Part shown: positions 1-14,805 of the stretch, one piece after another
How the letters are laid out: the number at the start of each line of letters is the position of its first letter
Numbering within the stretch: the first letter of the stretch is position 1
DNA from: Sphagnum compactum
Taxonomy: Eukaryota > Bryophyta > Sphagnopsida > Sphagnales
DNA: 64,000 nt
Assembly: GCA_965153455.1 (NCBI GenBank)
Contig: OZ234495.1
Location: 5,580,001 to 5,644,000, forward strand
Direction: 5' to 3'
Notes under the pieces: model-generated
The model's input: only the letters and a program-made list of their open reading frames with translations
Told to the model about the DNA's origin: nothing
Databases searched by the model: none
Position numbers and translations under genes: made by a program

Positions 1-942
1 GCTCTGTATGCCTGCATCCACCCATCACAAAGCTACCAGTATTACAACAAAGTACAAATTAAGGTGCATCAAGGTCACCTGACTGTGAAAGGGCAAAGAC
101 ACCTTGATACTAGATTTGACCACCAAGTGATGTCAAATAGCCACAATGCAAAAAAGAACTGAACTGGAGGTGGGGAGGGGAGGGGGGGATATCATAACAG
201 ATAGCAGACCCAGGGCCTACATCCAATTCTTCTGTCAGCACACCGGCATTTGTAACAGAGATAAATTATACACAGTGACACAGATTATATTTTCTACGGA
301 GACCTGGACAGTGATGACATTGTAAATGCTTACAAAATAATAAACCCAGTAAACCTTAGTACCACCATTCCAGCAGCCCCATTGGAAAAGCATTGGGGAG
401 CACCCAACCTCTAGCAAGTTATTTATTCCTCTTCTGAACTCTTCAAAGGGAGAAATCTTAGCGTTGCTCTATAGACGATTCATTCAACAAATTTACAATG
501 AAAAGCGATTCCAATACAAAGGTCTGAGAACAAGACCTTCCACTTCTTAAACTGAGAATCATGTGATACGAGAAGCCCTGAGCCCTTGTCAGATTTGTAC
601 AGTTGAGAAGAGAGTGTGAGAGATTCCAGAAGAAGGAACTCAAGGGCAACTGACTATGTTCTGCACAATGAGCTTCAGCCTACAACCCTAATTTACCTTG
701 CTATGACCACTTGACATGCTATTCATTTTGGATGATTTTGTACTATGAGAAGCCTTTGTGAGAGGGCGAACAAGTCAAAACATTGAAGAATGATTGCTAT
801 CATCTTGAGACCTGAATGCTCTGTTCCATGGTCATGCAAAGCTTCAAAAAGTATCTAATGCAATACCACTAGATATGGACTGAGTGTTGTTACATTTCTC
901 AAAGGGAGAAGGGAGAGAGAACTGACAAGTTGTGGATGCAGT

Positions 943-1229
943 TATAACTTGATGTATTGGGCCAGTCTAAGCAAAAGAGCTGTAAGTTGGAAGAAATAAA
1001 AAACCCACCCATAGATGCGCTGGGCAGCTATGTCAATGGCAACACACAGCTTCTGATGCCGCACCACACTGCATGGAGATGTGGATGTCACCACCTCCTC
1101 TGCTCTCACAATACCTTCACCTGAGAGGCAACATTCTCCCAATTAACTGGGTTCTCCATCTACCACCACAACATAAAAGGAGTTCTCTGACTACACCAGC
1201 ATTGCAGTGGGTTTAACCTTCACTTCCAT
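943..1229 (-). pseudogene. Possible eroded coding segment, family unknown
   Basis: One minus-strand frame reads from an ATG at 1,229 to about 943 with only two internal stops. It contains protein-like stretches such as SENSFYVVVVDGEPS and VVRHQKLCVAIDIAAQRIYG. Part of it (about 1,074-1,014) is bounded by an acceptor-like ATGCAG and a donor-like GG/GTGGG, so it could be an exon rather than a relic. I do not recognise the family. The composition, with few stops in AT-richer surroundings, is the only support. Confidence 0.22.
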
Positions 1230-2614
1230 TGCCCCAATTCCATGATACGAAATGGGTCCCAAACAAACCCAAAATGAAACACAAACTCCACAAAATACAA
1301 TCATATGAAATGGAAAGGATTCCAACTCATCATCGTTGCTCTAAGCTTCTTTGTCCCAAAAATAAAACCTAGAATTGTAGTGTCAGCTTGAGAACCGACA
1401 ACACTCCTCAATTCCGCAAGATGAATTTTGACCACATTTTCTGCACTAGGTCCTCTTCAAGAACGAAGCTTAATTTGAACTGGGTTCTTAGTCAGGAAGA
1501 CAGGACTCAGTTTTGCTTGGCCTATGTTAGGGTTTTACCATCCCCATTGCATTCCAAAGGACAAGTCGATCTAACTGTTGTGAAAGCGGGGAGAGATCTG
1601 CTGCAAAGATATCCACAAACATTTCCTTTTTCCCAAAGGAGACATTGGTGAGGGTTTTTTTTTTGGGGGGGGGATTGTGGATTAGCACCTGAAACTCGGT
1701 GCTCTTTCTGCTTCTGTCTCCTTTGCTTCGCCATGTCAGGCTTTACTCCATTACTCTCCGTGACCGTCGCCATCACTACTCGCGTTCCATCGCATCCTTA
1801 CATCACCAGAGGACCGGAAGGAGTAACAGTCGTCGCTTGAAGCAAAGAACACACTCAGCATCATCCGGACCTTCTCCCCCTCCACAGTTTGCACATGAAC
1901 CCAACAGAGAAAAATGTGCTCTTCCCAACAACGACTTGCACTGGATTTTCGAATCCTAAGTCATCACAGCCTCACTTGCTGCCAAAAATAAAAATAAAAA
2001 TCAATCAATCCCGCAAAAAAATGTTAACCTCTTTCTTTACGTGTATATCGACTTCACTACACAACTCAAAACCCCACCGCAACAAAATCACTCAACCCTA
2101 AAAACCAAAAAAGCGAGCTAAAAACAAACGAATCGCACCAAAACCCCCCAAAACGCACTTACTCGCAGAAAGGGCGGAGGGAAAACAAAACCCCCAACAA
2201 AATCAAATACCTGTTGCTCCTGCCTGTTTAGCAGCTGCTTCTTCAAACCCACGATTCCACAACAACAACTTACAAAAAACATAAAACTAGCTTCAAGGAT
2301 TCACAGGAGTCACAAACGTCACCCAACTGTAGGTTATGGAGCTACGAAGTGAAGCTGCGAATGGGTCTCTGGGTAAACAGCAGCAGCAACAACAACAGCA
2401 ATAGAAAAAGAAGAAGATGGGGAGAGATAGAGAGATGAAAGGTAGGAAGTGGCAGCAACGACACAGCCACAAGCACACACAGCGGACAAAGCCAGAAAGC
2501 CGAAGAAGGGGAAGAGAAGCCCTAGGCGGTAAGGCGGTATGCGGCCTGCGGCTTGGCTGTAGAGTAGGCTAGTATGTGCGGCCACGGGAAGCTGTAAAGT
2601 GGAGGCTGCGGGGC

Positions 2615-2626
2615 TCACACGTGTGA
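2615..2626. promoter_or_regulatory. Palindromic G-box (CACGTG core)
   Basis: TCACACGTGTGA is a perfect 12-bp palindrome containing the plant G-box core CACGTG, which bZIP and bHLH factors bind. It sits at the right border of the gene-like block, where the promoter of a minus-strand gene would be expected. Function is inferred from motif and position only. Confidence 0.4.
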
Positions 2627-3057
2627 AGGGAAAAAGGAAGATGTGAGGGGTTTATTGTAATTTCATTGTATTTTTTTTAATGGGGGGGGGGGGGGTGGGG
2701 GGGGCGTAAGTTTATTGGAATTTTGTTTTATTTACAATTCTTTTATTTTTTAATGGGTGCCTCTTGTACATTTTATGCCATAAACTTGATAATCAATTGG
2801 GAGGAAATAACTAGTTTTGGACTTAAGTAGAATTGGGGATCTTGATGGGTTAAAATGTATCATATACAATTCATATAAAAGCCCATTTATTTAATATAGG
2901 GTTGAAATATTTCATATATAATTCATATGAAAACCCGTTTTATATAGGGTAAAACTTTGCATTGAGAGTGTAATGTGTAGGGTAAAACCCTAAGGTGGTG
3001 GCATTCCCATAACAAATGAGCTTAGGACAAGGCTCTAGCATCTCATTTTGAGAATGA

Positions 3058-3282
3058 TTGTCACATGTGGGCTTTATGTTGAGTAAAACTTCATGCAAAT
3101 GATATGGTAAGCTTTCACTTGTGGGCTTTATGTTGAGTAAAACTTCATGCAAATGATATGGTAAGCTTTCACATGTGGGCTTTATGTTGAGCAAAACTTC
3201 ATGCAAATGATATGGTAAGCTTTCACATGTGGGCTTTATGTTGAGCAAAACTTCAAGCAAATGATATGGTGAGCATTTAACC
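3058..3282. repeat. 54-bp tandem repeat, four copies
   Basis: The word GTGGGCTTTATGTTGAG recurs at 3,067, 3,121, 3,175 and 3,229, an exact 54-bp period with few differences between copies. Because 54 is a multiple of three, the minus strand stays open across the array and repeats an 18-residue unit (core EVLLNIKPT). No start context or homology supports a real protein. Confidence 0.85.
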
Positions 3283-4884
3283 GCATGTAGATCTCAACCC
3301 TCAAGTTTTACAAGGGAAAGGATCTTACAATTATTATTTTTTTAATTTTTTAAGGAATGGGAGAAAATTTAAGTTTGTTGCAACTTGAGCTTTGAGCTTA
3401 CGATTAGAGTCAAGGCATGACAAAGGGATTATGTTGAAAGAGTGTCTCAATATTCAAACATATTTTTACAAAGTGAAAATATGAAAAAGTAAGTCTCAAC
3501 ATTTATACTTGGATTTACATTTTGAAAGTTGAAATCTTTGCGATGTTTCAAAGGTTCAAATTGGGTCTCATGAAATTATTAAAAAGGTTTTGAAATGTAT
3601 ATATTTAAAGTGAGACCATTTTTTTTATTTGAAAATTTAAAACACAAGTTATGGTTAAAAAAAAACCTAAAAATTCAATTAAGAATTCAATTTTCAACCT
3701 TGAATTTTTTTAAATAAAAGAAACAAAAAGATTCTTCATTTGATTATGTGCACCATAAGGCTAATAGGTCAGGATCAAATTGAAGCTGATCATATTTATG
3801 GAAGATCTAATTGCATAATGACCCTTTTTCTAAATTGGCATGTAGCTCGGGAAGGTTTTGAAAATCCCCTTGTTTTCGAATTTGGTTAGTAGGGTGATAT
3901 AATTTTGGTGAGTAGTGGTTTTTCTTGGCATGCAACATAAAACAAGAGAAGATTGGTGTTTGGATTGAGGGGAGTTGGGAAGCAAGATCCAAACTAGTAG
4001 AGGAGAGGAATGTGAGTGGATGGCTCCTTATGTTTGGTTATGAACTTAATGTGAAAGTTGGAATGGTGTTTTATTTTTGAGCAAATGACGTGTAATAGTT
4101 GGCTAGGTTGCGTCAAGACACTTTCTTTCTTTTGCACAATCCATGAATGGAATTAGCTAGTGGTTCCAGTGAGTTAAATGTTGCCATCATACCCATATCC
4201 AAATATAAACACTGGGAGTAGGAGACAATGCATCAAGATATCGAGGTAAGGTTCTTGAGTTTGTCAGCAAAGAACTGGCAAAAGTTATGACAATGGTTTT
4301 TCATCACAATTGAAGGTAGCCTAAATAGAATAGGGAAAATCTTTCCTTACCTTGTCTTTTTGGTGACACCACATTGTAATAGATGGAGATTGTTTGTGTG
4401 TGAAGTTCGACACGTCCAATTATGGCATGAACTTCAATTGCACATGGAAGTATATGCGTTCATTAGAGGTTGGATTGTTCTTTTCAACATCCCCTACTTG
4501 GGAGATTTTATCTTTCTCATTTCAAACCCAAATGGAGGTTTGTAAACAATTATAAGGGCACAAGGTGAAGGACTATCTAAACCTTTTGATTTTTTAGGGT
4601 TGAAAGTGATGGAAGAATGAATGCACATTCTTTGAGAGCTTAAATGTTTGTTTATTGACCTATCTAACTTATATGAATAGAGTAGACAATAACTTATTTC
4701 AAGCATTGGTTAGAGAAATTGAATCTTTATTTTGCATTGGAAATTGAGACACCACAACAAAAAATCTCTTTTACATTCCCAAATAAAATTGTTAAGATAT
4801 GGTTAAGTGTGAAGAATTTAAGCTTGTGCCCCAAAAAAATTATGACATTAAAAGACTTTGTTTGTTAGGAAAACTTTCTTTCTC

Positions 4885-4974
4885 TTAAAATTAGTGAAGT
4901 TAGGCTATAACATTGTGATCAATGTAATAACATCCTTAAAATTAGTGAAGTTAAGCTATAACATTGTGATCAAA
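4885..4974. repeat. 50-bp tandem duplication
   Basis: About 38 bp starting TTAAAATTAGTGAAGTTA at 4,885 recurs at 4,935 with one or two changes. It is a simple local duplication in intergenic DNA. Confidence 0.8.
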
Positions 4975-7900
4975 ATAATAAAAACATGATAAGAATGCTA
5001 ATAATTAATATTTGTGACAAGAAAATGAAAAAAGTTTGGGATAGTATCCTTGTCTAGGAAATGCAATAGTGGGAACACAAAAGAACACATATTAGGTTAT
5101 CTAATTAGAAAGTTAGTAGAAGAACTTAATAATTTCACAATCATGGTCAATCACATGTAAAATCGTCAACTAATGTAGATATCTTTTGTACCTAGATTAA
5201 ATGGGGCTAAGTAATGTTGATAGGTGCCTATGTCCATTTCCCAATTCGGTATAAAGCCAATATATTTTAATTAAAAACTCACTTTAGTTAAATAAATATG
5301 GACACTATGCGCAATTATGTAAAATATTAGCTATATTGTTGAGTTCATTCATGAGGCCAAGATGAAGAGATTATCAATTTATTTAACATGACCTAATGAC
5401 AACAAATTAAGGATCATTTACAAGATTGTCAAGGGTCTTTTGTTGCATAATGTGTACAATCTCATTCAACTTCATATCTCTTTGGATGGTCAAACTTTGT
5501 TTATTTGTTTGTTTGTGTAAGGCACATAATATTAGGCAATTCCATCAATTACATTTTCTAACCATAGGTAGACATGCACACATAACAAACCAAGTTAACA
5601 ATATAAGCACATTACTGGATCATTTAAATGACATGAACACAAAAGGTAGATTTGCTTATCACCAAACACTTATTTATATCTTCATCACATGTGCTTCATT
5701 TTGAGTGACTTAAAATGTTATGGGAATGCTACTTCAAGCTCTAGAAATCATCTTTGAAAAACAAAGGAAAAGAAGTAATGAAAAAATAACAACTAACCTT
5801 TGATTGGAACATGTGACATGAATTATTTTTTAAATCTTCAAATTTATAAGTTTATTTTTCAAAAAAAATGAATCAATTTATATGTAAAATTATGAATTCA
5901 CAAAGTTATAAGGCTCGTAACTTGACAAAATCAATGTAATTTTCATTGTCATTTATAGAATTTGTCACAAGGAACAAAGTGATGAATTTTCCTAAGTTTG
6001 GGTTATGATGAGTTCTGTGTGTTTCTTGTGATTTCATGCATGTATTGTTTTGACTTCAATTTGCATTTTTTTTTTAAATTTCTTAACTTGTGTATATTGA
6101 TTTCATTTTGAAAATTCAAACTTGTCAATCCATTTAGTCCCATTTTAAAGTTTTGGATCTTTTTTCAAAAATTAAATAACCTAGATCGGGTTTGCATTTC
6201 ATTGCAAAATTGAAAAATGTTTACCTTTGATACCACTTGGCAAAGTTAGTAAGAATGCATCAATGTTTAAGATCCTTCTTTAAAAAGTTCACAAATATAA
6301 TACATATGTTAACCAAATATATTAAGATATTGTTTAAATTTTTTATGTGTTAAGAATATGACAAAAATATAATTTGAAAACTTTAATGAATTAAAAAAAC
6401 AAAGAACTTGATGATGAACAAGAATTAAACAATTTTATTATTTGACAAAAGCATGATGCAAACTCAACATGAAATTCTATCAATTTTTTTTTTAGTTTCA
6501 ACTAGTTTACATCTTATAAAACAAATCACGAAAAGTTTTATTTATTTTATATCTTTTTTAGAAACATCAAAACATATTTTTCATGGATCTTTTTGAAAAA
6601 AATTCCAAATATATTCCTCAATGATTTTATTTTCTAATATATAAACTTGGAAATGTATTATTCATGAATCTTTTCTAATCTTTTTTCATATATATATATT
6701 TCTCAACGATCCTTTTGAAAAAAAATTAAATTATCCTTTAGAATTTATTGTTTATGAGTTTAGGGTTATAAATTTATTCAAAAGAAAATAACAAGGTGTT
6801 ACAATTGTAAGTTCACTAAAAAGCTATTTGCGTTCAGTATAAGGATTTTTGGATTATTTATGTTCCTTATTATTTTTTGCAACAATTGCAACTCAAAAAT
6901 TTTAATTATGTTTTAATTTATTTAATACGTAAGATATTTGAAAATTTGGATCACAAATTTTGTGAATTTCAAAGTCATTGGTCATAAATTATTTGATATT
7001 AAACTTCACATAACCAACAATTAATTGAATTTTATGTGAATTTTAAAACTCACAAGGAACACCAACAAATGAGTATACATTTTCATATGTTTAATTTTGT
7101 ATTTGAAAATGAGTTTGGAATATCCAATGCATATGTAGACTATGTAAGTGATTAAAAATGGTCACAAGCTTTTTGACATGGACTACAACATGTCAAAATG
7201 TGATTAAAAACAATCAAAGACATTTTGATGTAAAATATGACATGTCCCATGTGACTAAAAATAATCATCTAGACATTTTCACATAGAATATTGTGACAAG
7301 AAAATAAATTATGAATTTCCATGTTTTCATTTGTTGTTAGTAATGAATCATATAAAAATATAAATAGGTAACAAAAACTAAAATATAACAAAATGACATG
7401 TGAAAAAATGGAAGATCCAACTAATTTATTATATCTTAAATTATTAAAACTATAACATAATTAATGTACATGTGAAACTTGAACTAATGTAATTTCTTTA
7501 AATGGGAAAATTTTAATTAATTTTTAAAATTAAATACACATTATTTTTAATCATATTATTTCAGAAATGAAATTCATTTTTTGTGAGATTTTTTAAAATA
7601 AAATTTAGTACAATAATGTTTTTTGGTGTTTGCCCAACTCAAGGTATAGAAATTAATTGTAATGTTTTAAATTTTAAATATAATTTTAAAAATTAACTGA
7701 ATTTTTGAATAAATTAATTTAAACTATTTATAAAGTATTTATAAATAATTATGAATTCAATTATACAATGATACTAATTATGTACACATGTAATCAAATT
7801 TATATGAAATTACCTAATTATGTAACAAGTTAATAATGTGTAATATTAAAAAAATGTGTTTATATATTTTGCAATAACAATTTATGTCACCACATGAAAT

Positions 7901-10900
7901 GTTGGTTGAATGGCAAAAGTTTTGAATTGTGCTTGAAAAGGTGATAGTTCAAATTTCACTTTTAAGCATGATGTCATCATGATGATATGTTTCAAGTTCA
8001 ATGAACTTTTAGTAATTAACTCAAAAATAAACATTTTTTTCTTAGCATTGTATTCACAAGTCAATTACAACTATGTTTTGGACTTTTTAATAATTCAATC
8101 CAAAATAATAACAATAACATTATTATTTATTAATATTTTATTTCTAAAAAATCAATGTTGCCACATCAACTGATAGTTTCAATTATCTTTGTGAAAATAG
8201 ACAATTGCAAATCATCAACTTAGTAAAGGCAAACACTAATAGGCACTTAATCAAGTTTTTGGCCTAAACAAATAGTATGTTTTAATTGAACCATTTTTGT
8301 TTTTTTTAAATATGACTAAAAATATTAGTACAATTGATTAAAAGAACTAGCATAAAACTTTTGATTTGTAATAATTTTTTTCCATTGAAAGTCATGCATG
8401 CAAAATAATTGTCATGCATCATTTTGTACAAAACAAAATATGAATCCGTTATTTACAATTTGAAATAGTAATTAATTGTGTACAAAATAGAATATATTGA
8501 ACCATTATGTATGAAATATGAAATAACAAAATATTTTGATAACATGGACTATGATTGGGGCTTTGCAAAAGGAGGTTGGGAGTTTCAAAAACCCATACCC
8601 ATTAAAATGTTCATACTTAACAGGGTATACAACTAGAAGCACATGGGCCCAAGTTGGCCAAATGATTTTTTAATTTTCATGTAGGTATTTTAGACCTATG
8701 AAAATTTAAAAATATTATAGTGGATTGTATAACCTTGATGGATAAATATTTTACTTTACCAAGCCCAACTTGACTTTCTTTTTGGTGTGAAAATTCTGAA
8801 TTTTTGGTGACAAATTCACTAATGTTTTGAAAGGAAATTCCAAAAATTCTAAATTTCATAAAATCTTTTTTAAATTGCTAGATTTCTATACATGTTTCAA
8901 GTAGGTAGCCAAATGTTTATAATTATTTCATACAAATATTCTTTCATATTTTAATATTCAAATTTGGTTGAATTGACTTATGGATGATCATCATCTTCAC
9001 TACATCACAAAATTGGGAAAAAATAATTTAACATAAGTATAACAATATCTTTACAACTTTGGTGCAAATAAAACTTGAAAAAGGGGGTACCTTTTTTAAT
9101 ACTGAGAACAATCAAAAAAAAATTTATCTCTAATTTACTTAGTTCTAATTATCATTTTAAAAACGTTGTTTTTTCAAAGTTCCCATAAAAACTTACAATT
9201 CAAAAAAAAAGTGGTTAAATCGTAGATCATGTTTTGTGTAGTTCAAAACCCCTCCCCTATAAATGTACAATGAAGTGGACACACATGCCATCATATTTCA
9301 AACTTGTAAAATGCAATTTCCTCCCATAAATTCAAATTGAAACCCATGGGGGTATAACCTTGATCCACCAATTAACACATCATATGACATGACATTCATC
9401 ATGATAGTCTTAAGTTTCATGATTGAAACATGTGTGGGATGATATGGTTGCAATTTTACATTTAGACCTCTTAGTTTTATAAAATTTCAAACTTTCTCTT
9501 ATCCACACAATGATGTTTATATTTGAAATGAACAAGACTCCAAATTTGACTCCATGAAACTAGCCAAAACCTACCATGTACATGTTGAACTTAACATTAA
9601 TGATTAAACTCCAAAGTCTAACAATGTTTGGAATGGCTAATATGTGTTATGATTATTGAAATATTCAAACACAAATTTTTTTACACATCAAATAATAACA
9701 CCGCTCAAGGTGGAACCATGGCACAATAAATCCAATAGGCCTAGTTGACAATATTTACATTATGGTAAGCATTACTAACATGGGGTGGTTGTGATGTTTT
9801 CACATCCATGTTCAAACATTTTTATTATGATATGCATTACAATTGCCAACCTTGCACATAGGATGCTATCATATATCCTTAGTTTCACATACTATTAATT
9901 TGAACATAACAGTTGGTTAAATTCCTAACATAACAATAATGGTTACAAAAAATAATACAGTTTTACACACAATGATGGCCTCCCCTAGCAATATGTTGGT
10001 TTTTATGTTTGGCATCAATGGTGCACATGGTACCTTTCACCATACGGTGCAATTGGTTCTAACATGAATTCACAATTGAGCAAATTGGTGTCATGGAATA
10101 TGTACCCATGTCTCTACCAATATGAAGGATTATGGAAGCCAAGTTTGAATTTGGGACATACAAAAGGTTTAAATATGTTCAAAAGAGCCAAAAATTATGT
10201 CAAATAATGATGATTTTTTTTTTAAACATATGTTTTTGTTTTGACATTTTAAAGTTATGTTAATCATTCCAAGTTGTGCTAAAAAAAAATCTTATTTTTA
10301 AACAAACTTTAGTTCACATACTATTAATTTGCACTAAACTTAATATGTTTCAAAATCTCAAATCTCAAAAGTTTTTTATCACATGTAAATGGGGTTAATG
10401 TACATGACATATAAAAAAAAGTTGTAGTTTATGATACAAGACAAAAAAACCTAAAATAACATGGTTTGCATTGTAACCCAAGTAAATGGACCATCAATAT
10501 GCTCATATAGGCCTTCATCAACTTCTTGTCCGAATGAAGTAAATACAATTCCATTAATGCTACGTCTACTTTAAACCTTTAGTGTAAATTACAACCTTTC
10601 CATCTTACTAATTGAATATACTAATTCAATTAATACCTAAATTATAAATAACTTGTACGTACATTATATTTTTTCTACTTATTTTTAATATCTATTAGTA
10701 ATGCATACTTTATATTAGTTATATTTGATTTTTTTTTGAAAAACATAATCCTATTATAGAGCTAATTCAATTATAAGTTTTTCCCAACAACCAACATATG
10801 GGAATTCATTTTTTAACCCACATACTTTTCTAGTAAGAAAAAGAACGAGCCCCCAAGGATTTCCATCATCAATTTATTGGATGGAAAGTTTGTCACATGT

Positions 10901-13900
10901 AAATAAGTGGGTTATAAATAAGTAAATATCTAATACCTATAACACACTTATAAGAACTACTTATTCATTAATTACACTTTTGGGTTATGATTTTAAAAGG
11001 ATAGGTACATATAACATAAACATACCTACCTACATACTTATGGCCAAAACATTGTGGCTTATTCATCAGTAAATAAATTACTTTTAATTTGGGCATTAAT
11101 GTTTTCTTAATAATGGAATTACAATTTGTAGAATTTTTTTGTTGCCTTCCATTTTAACCAATAGTTAGATTGACTTTTATTCAATTTGACTAATCAAATT
11201 GTCCACTACCCAATTACTTTAAAATATTACTAATCATATTTGCCATGACAAAATTGAAATTAATAAAATATTTAAAATGATCAATTTAAAACTTATGTTC
11301 AAAGTCAATATATTTAAACTAAAAGAACTATGAATTTTTTAATGACTTTATTGATGTAACAAGGCATGGTATAAAGTTGAATTTGAAATGGAAATGGAGT
11401 ACACAAGCCACAATTTGTGTTAGCAACATTTAGTGGTAGTGTCCTCCAAAACTTTATCTATATTATGTCATGAAACATTTTAAAATTCAAAATTAAAAGT
11501 CAAATTTCCTTTGCAACTGATATTTGTAATTAAGAAGGTAAATATTGCAAACAACATTTTAAAATTACAAATGACAATTTTTCTTTTAGTGCAATCTTAA
11601 AAACTTTTTGCCAATTAAACCTTTCAGAAACTTTCACCCATTAAGTTTTTAAAAAAAAATTCATTAATTAAACTTTATAGAAGTTTCAACCAACTAAACC
11701 TTTCTAAAACTTTTGTCAATTAAACCTTTTATAACTTTATAAGATTTTTTAAAAATGAAATTCCAATAATATTTATTATCCATGTTTGAATATTATCCAA
11801 AGGACTGAAAACATGGGTTGTGATACCATTAATGTCAATTTTTATGGCATTTAAGCCATGTCAACACCACACCAAACTAGAAAGGCGTCATGTCAAACAC
11901 CACATCAAATACAATCACATGCCATGCCACACATCACTACTATTCACACCACATTAACTACCAAATCATTGTCATAGACATAAAACAATAAAGGATTTTT
12001 GAAAGAAAATCCTCTAAAAATATGATTTAAAAGTTCAAAAAGCTGTAAAAATAGTATAAGTTTTTAAAATATTTTAAAAAATACTAATTCATATAAGTTT
12101 GTAAAAAATAAAATCAATGGAAACTTTTTAAAATCATTTTAGAAATATAGTTGACATAAGTTTTTAAACGAATAATTAACAAAAGCTTATAGAAAAACGT
12201 TGGTGGAAACTTTAAAAAGACATAATCAATGAAAGCTTTTTGAATATGTGGTCAATGGAATCTTTTTCCTAATACGCTTATTCACAATCAGGGTACCCTT
12301 TTTGGACATAGGATGCAAAGACTTTGTTTTTGTTATCTTCCAAATATAAAATCTACATGGAATAAATGTAAGTGAAAAATATTAGATAATTGAAATTATG
12401 ATGATTTTCATGGTGGTGGTGATTTTTCACATGCATATGTAATTATGCATACATATTTTGGTAAAAAGCCATAAGTGCATAAAATGAATACATAAATTTT
12501 TATATACAAATTAACATGTTTTCTTACATGAATTTTTTTTGTACATGTTGCCAACACTTGGGCCACAAATTCTAAGCTTAGTGAATACAAAAAAACAACC
12601 AAACAACAAAAAAAAGAATCATTTTCCTTGCAACCCTTTTGTTACCTTCAAAAATTTATATCATGTATTTAATCAAAGGCATTATATAAACATTATCAAA
12701 TATAGATGTATGCATTACATATATATCCATGAAAGAAAATTGAAGTCAATTACATTGTTTAATACATTTGTTTTAATTCCTTTAAGATGAAAATTATAAT
12801 GAAAACAAATATTCAAATTATTTAAAAGGACTTAAAAGGACCTCTATATTGTATCCAATCTATTTTTTGATTTTTTTATGAAATTAACATGACATCATGC
12901 TAGTTATAGTAATACACCAATCCATTATAATCATGAAATTGTAAACGTAATAAAAATTCAAAATAGTCCTTTGCAGTCTTTTTTCGTTAGCCTGTCCTTT
13001 TGGGTCCCCTAATTATGAATACACCCTAATCAAAATTTATATAATGTTTAATTGGTGTAATCTTATAAAATGTTAATGAATTTTTAAAATATTTTATTGG
13101 ATAATATAAGTAAAGCTTTAAACCCACCTTTCAGTTTTGTTAACACAAATTATCACCATTGTATTATTAATCCATTGCATACCTCACTTGCATCATGTAT
13201 TATTCAAGTAATAAAATAATCTAATTATTGTTCATTATTAAAAAAAATTGTTAAGTCCATATACTTTTCTTCAAGTTGTGTTTTTGTATTATCTTTTGTA
13301 GTCATTGCATGCATATTTTCCATGTGAATATGTGCACCACATCTTTAAATGGTGTTCCAAGGGTAAGGAGTGCAACCTCAATGTTGGGTGTCACATGTAG
13401 AAAAACAAACTTAATAAAAGGATTTCCAAAATACATGAAACTAACCATGCCAAAAGCAAACTTAAATTTAAGTTAAAACACATAATAAAAAACAAGAACA
13501 CATCGTGCAAGAAGTAGGTTTTACAAAATTTTATTTTGGAAACATAATTTTCGTAAAAACAAAGCTATGGTGCAAGATTGTAGTTTAAACTACTGTTGAA
13601 TAAACCAAAGGTTACGAGAGGTTTTATTTTTATTAATACATCTTTGAGGACCAAGTTCAAAGAAACTTCCACACATGCTTTCATATGCCCAATGTCCAAG
13701 GAATCATCTTGAAAACCTTTTTGAAATATAAATCAACTACAAGTGAACCATAAATGAATTTCAAAGGAATCATAAGTCAATTATAAATGAACTACAAGTG
13801 ATTTACAAATGAACTACAAGTAAATTGCAAGTTGATAATCGATGCATTTCATCCATTATAAATTAAAAAAGAATGAAATTCATCTATGATGATGCTGATA

Positions 13901-14805
13901 ATGACATCCATGACAATACACTTCACACACTTACACCTCTAAGTTCACACCCATGGTATCCACATCATTTTTTTTCTATAGTTGAAATGTTTCATATATA
14001 TTGGGCATTGTTTGTTTTACTCCAAATTTGGGAATGCCTCTGACAATTTTTTGGTTTTGCATTTTTTTAAAATGATGTAAATCAACATGGCCAATACAAA
14101 TGTGTTCCAATGGTTATGGCAATTTTGGTTCCCTATGTAAACATCATTGAATTTATTTCAAACATGTTAATGTGCAAAGTAAATATTTGTCGATTCCCTT
14201 TTCCTTTTGGAATCAATAGGTATCTAATCAACTTTGATGTTTCATGTCTTCCACAAAATGTCCATCAAGGTGATTATCATTTGCAAACCTTATTTACCAT
14301 CTAATGTACAAAAATTAGGTTTTAGATTATAGTTAGAACATTATAGTTGTAATTTGAACCTTATAATTTACATTATAAACATTCTTATAATTTAATAGTT
14401 TTCTTATATGGAATCGACCATGTGATACATCTTATATGTTTATTTTAATGCATAATTGTCGTGCTACAATTCTTCACTTTTGATGTCATTTTCTTTCTAT
14501 CATCGACTTTTTACCATGTGCCTATGGTTCCCATAATAGTAGCAATCTTGACTATTGTTTTATTATTAACTTCCACCGTAGCATTTTCGACTCCCCCCTT
14601 CTTCTATAGTTACTTCATTCACCTTCATAGGATTAACCTTCTTATTAATAGTGATGTATGCCACGATTTTTATGTCATCCTTCAAAACAACCTCTAAATA
14701 ATAATCAACCACTTTTACCAACATTTGACTAAAAAAACATTTTCTTACATACTTCATGTGGTTAAGTTACTCACAACTTTCATCTCTTCATTAATGAGAA
14801 GGGTT

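Larger units (their letters stand above)
1..2640 (-). other. Gene-like block at left edge, product not identified
   Basis: This block is clearly less AT-rich than the DNA that begins at about 2,650 and resembles the leader regions of the two assembled genes. On the minus strand there is a pyrimidine-rich leader-like stretch (about 2,620-2,280) followed by a good donor-like site (CAG/GTATTTG) near 2,213. A second ATG in good context lies at 1,773. I could not join these into a recognisable protein. The most likely reading is the 5' end of a minus-strand gene whose body lies left of the window. The boundary and orientation are inferred. Confidence 0.3.
2651..14805. other. AT-rich intergenic DNA, no gene seen
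   Basis: About 12 kb of AT-rich sequence with stops in all frames and no protein I recognise. It begins after a poly-G run (about 2,682-2,705). It contains the 54-bp array at 3,067-3,282, a 50-bp duplication at 4,885-4,974 and loose repeats around 11,600-11,760 and 13,730-13,830 (the latter built on AAATGAACTACAAGTGA). The short ORFs here look like chance ORFs. Confidence 0.7.

Noticed and set aside
6220-6250. Possible minus-strand primer binding site (TGGTATCAAAGG)
   Set aside because: It differs from the initiator tRNA-Met site at its end, and no LTR or gag was found on either side.
13276-13476. 66-codon ORF in AT-rich DNA, and similar short ORFs between 2.7 and 16 kb
   Set aside because: Length is within chance expectation, with no motif, homology or splice context that I can recognise.
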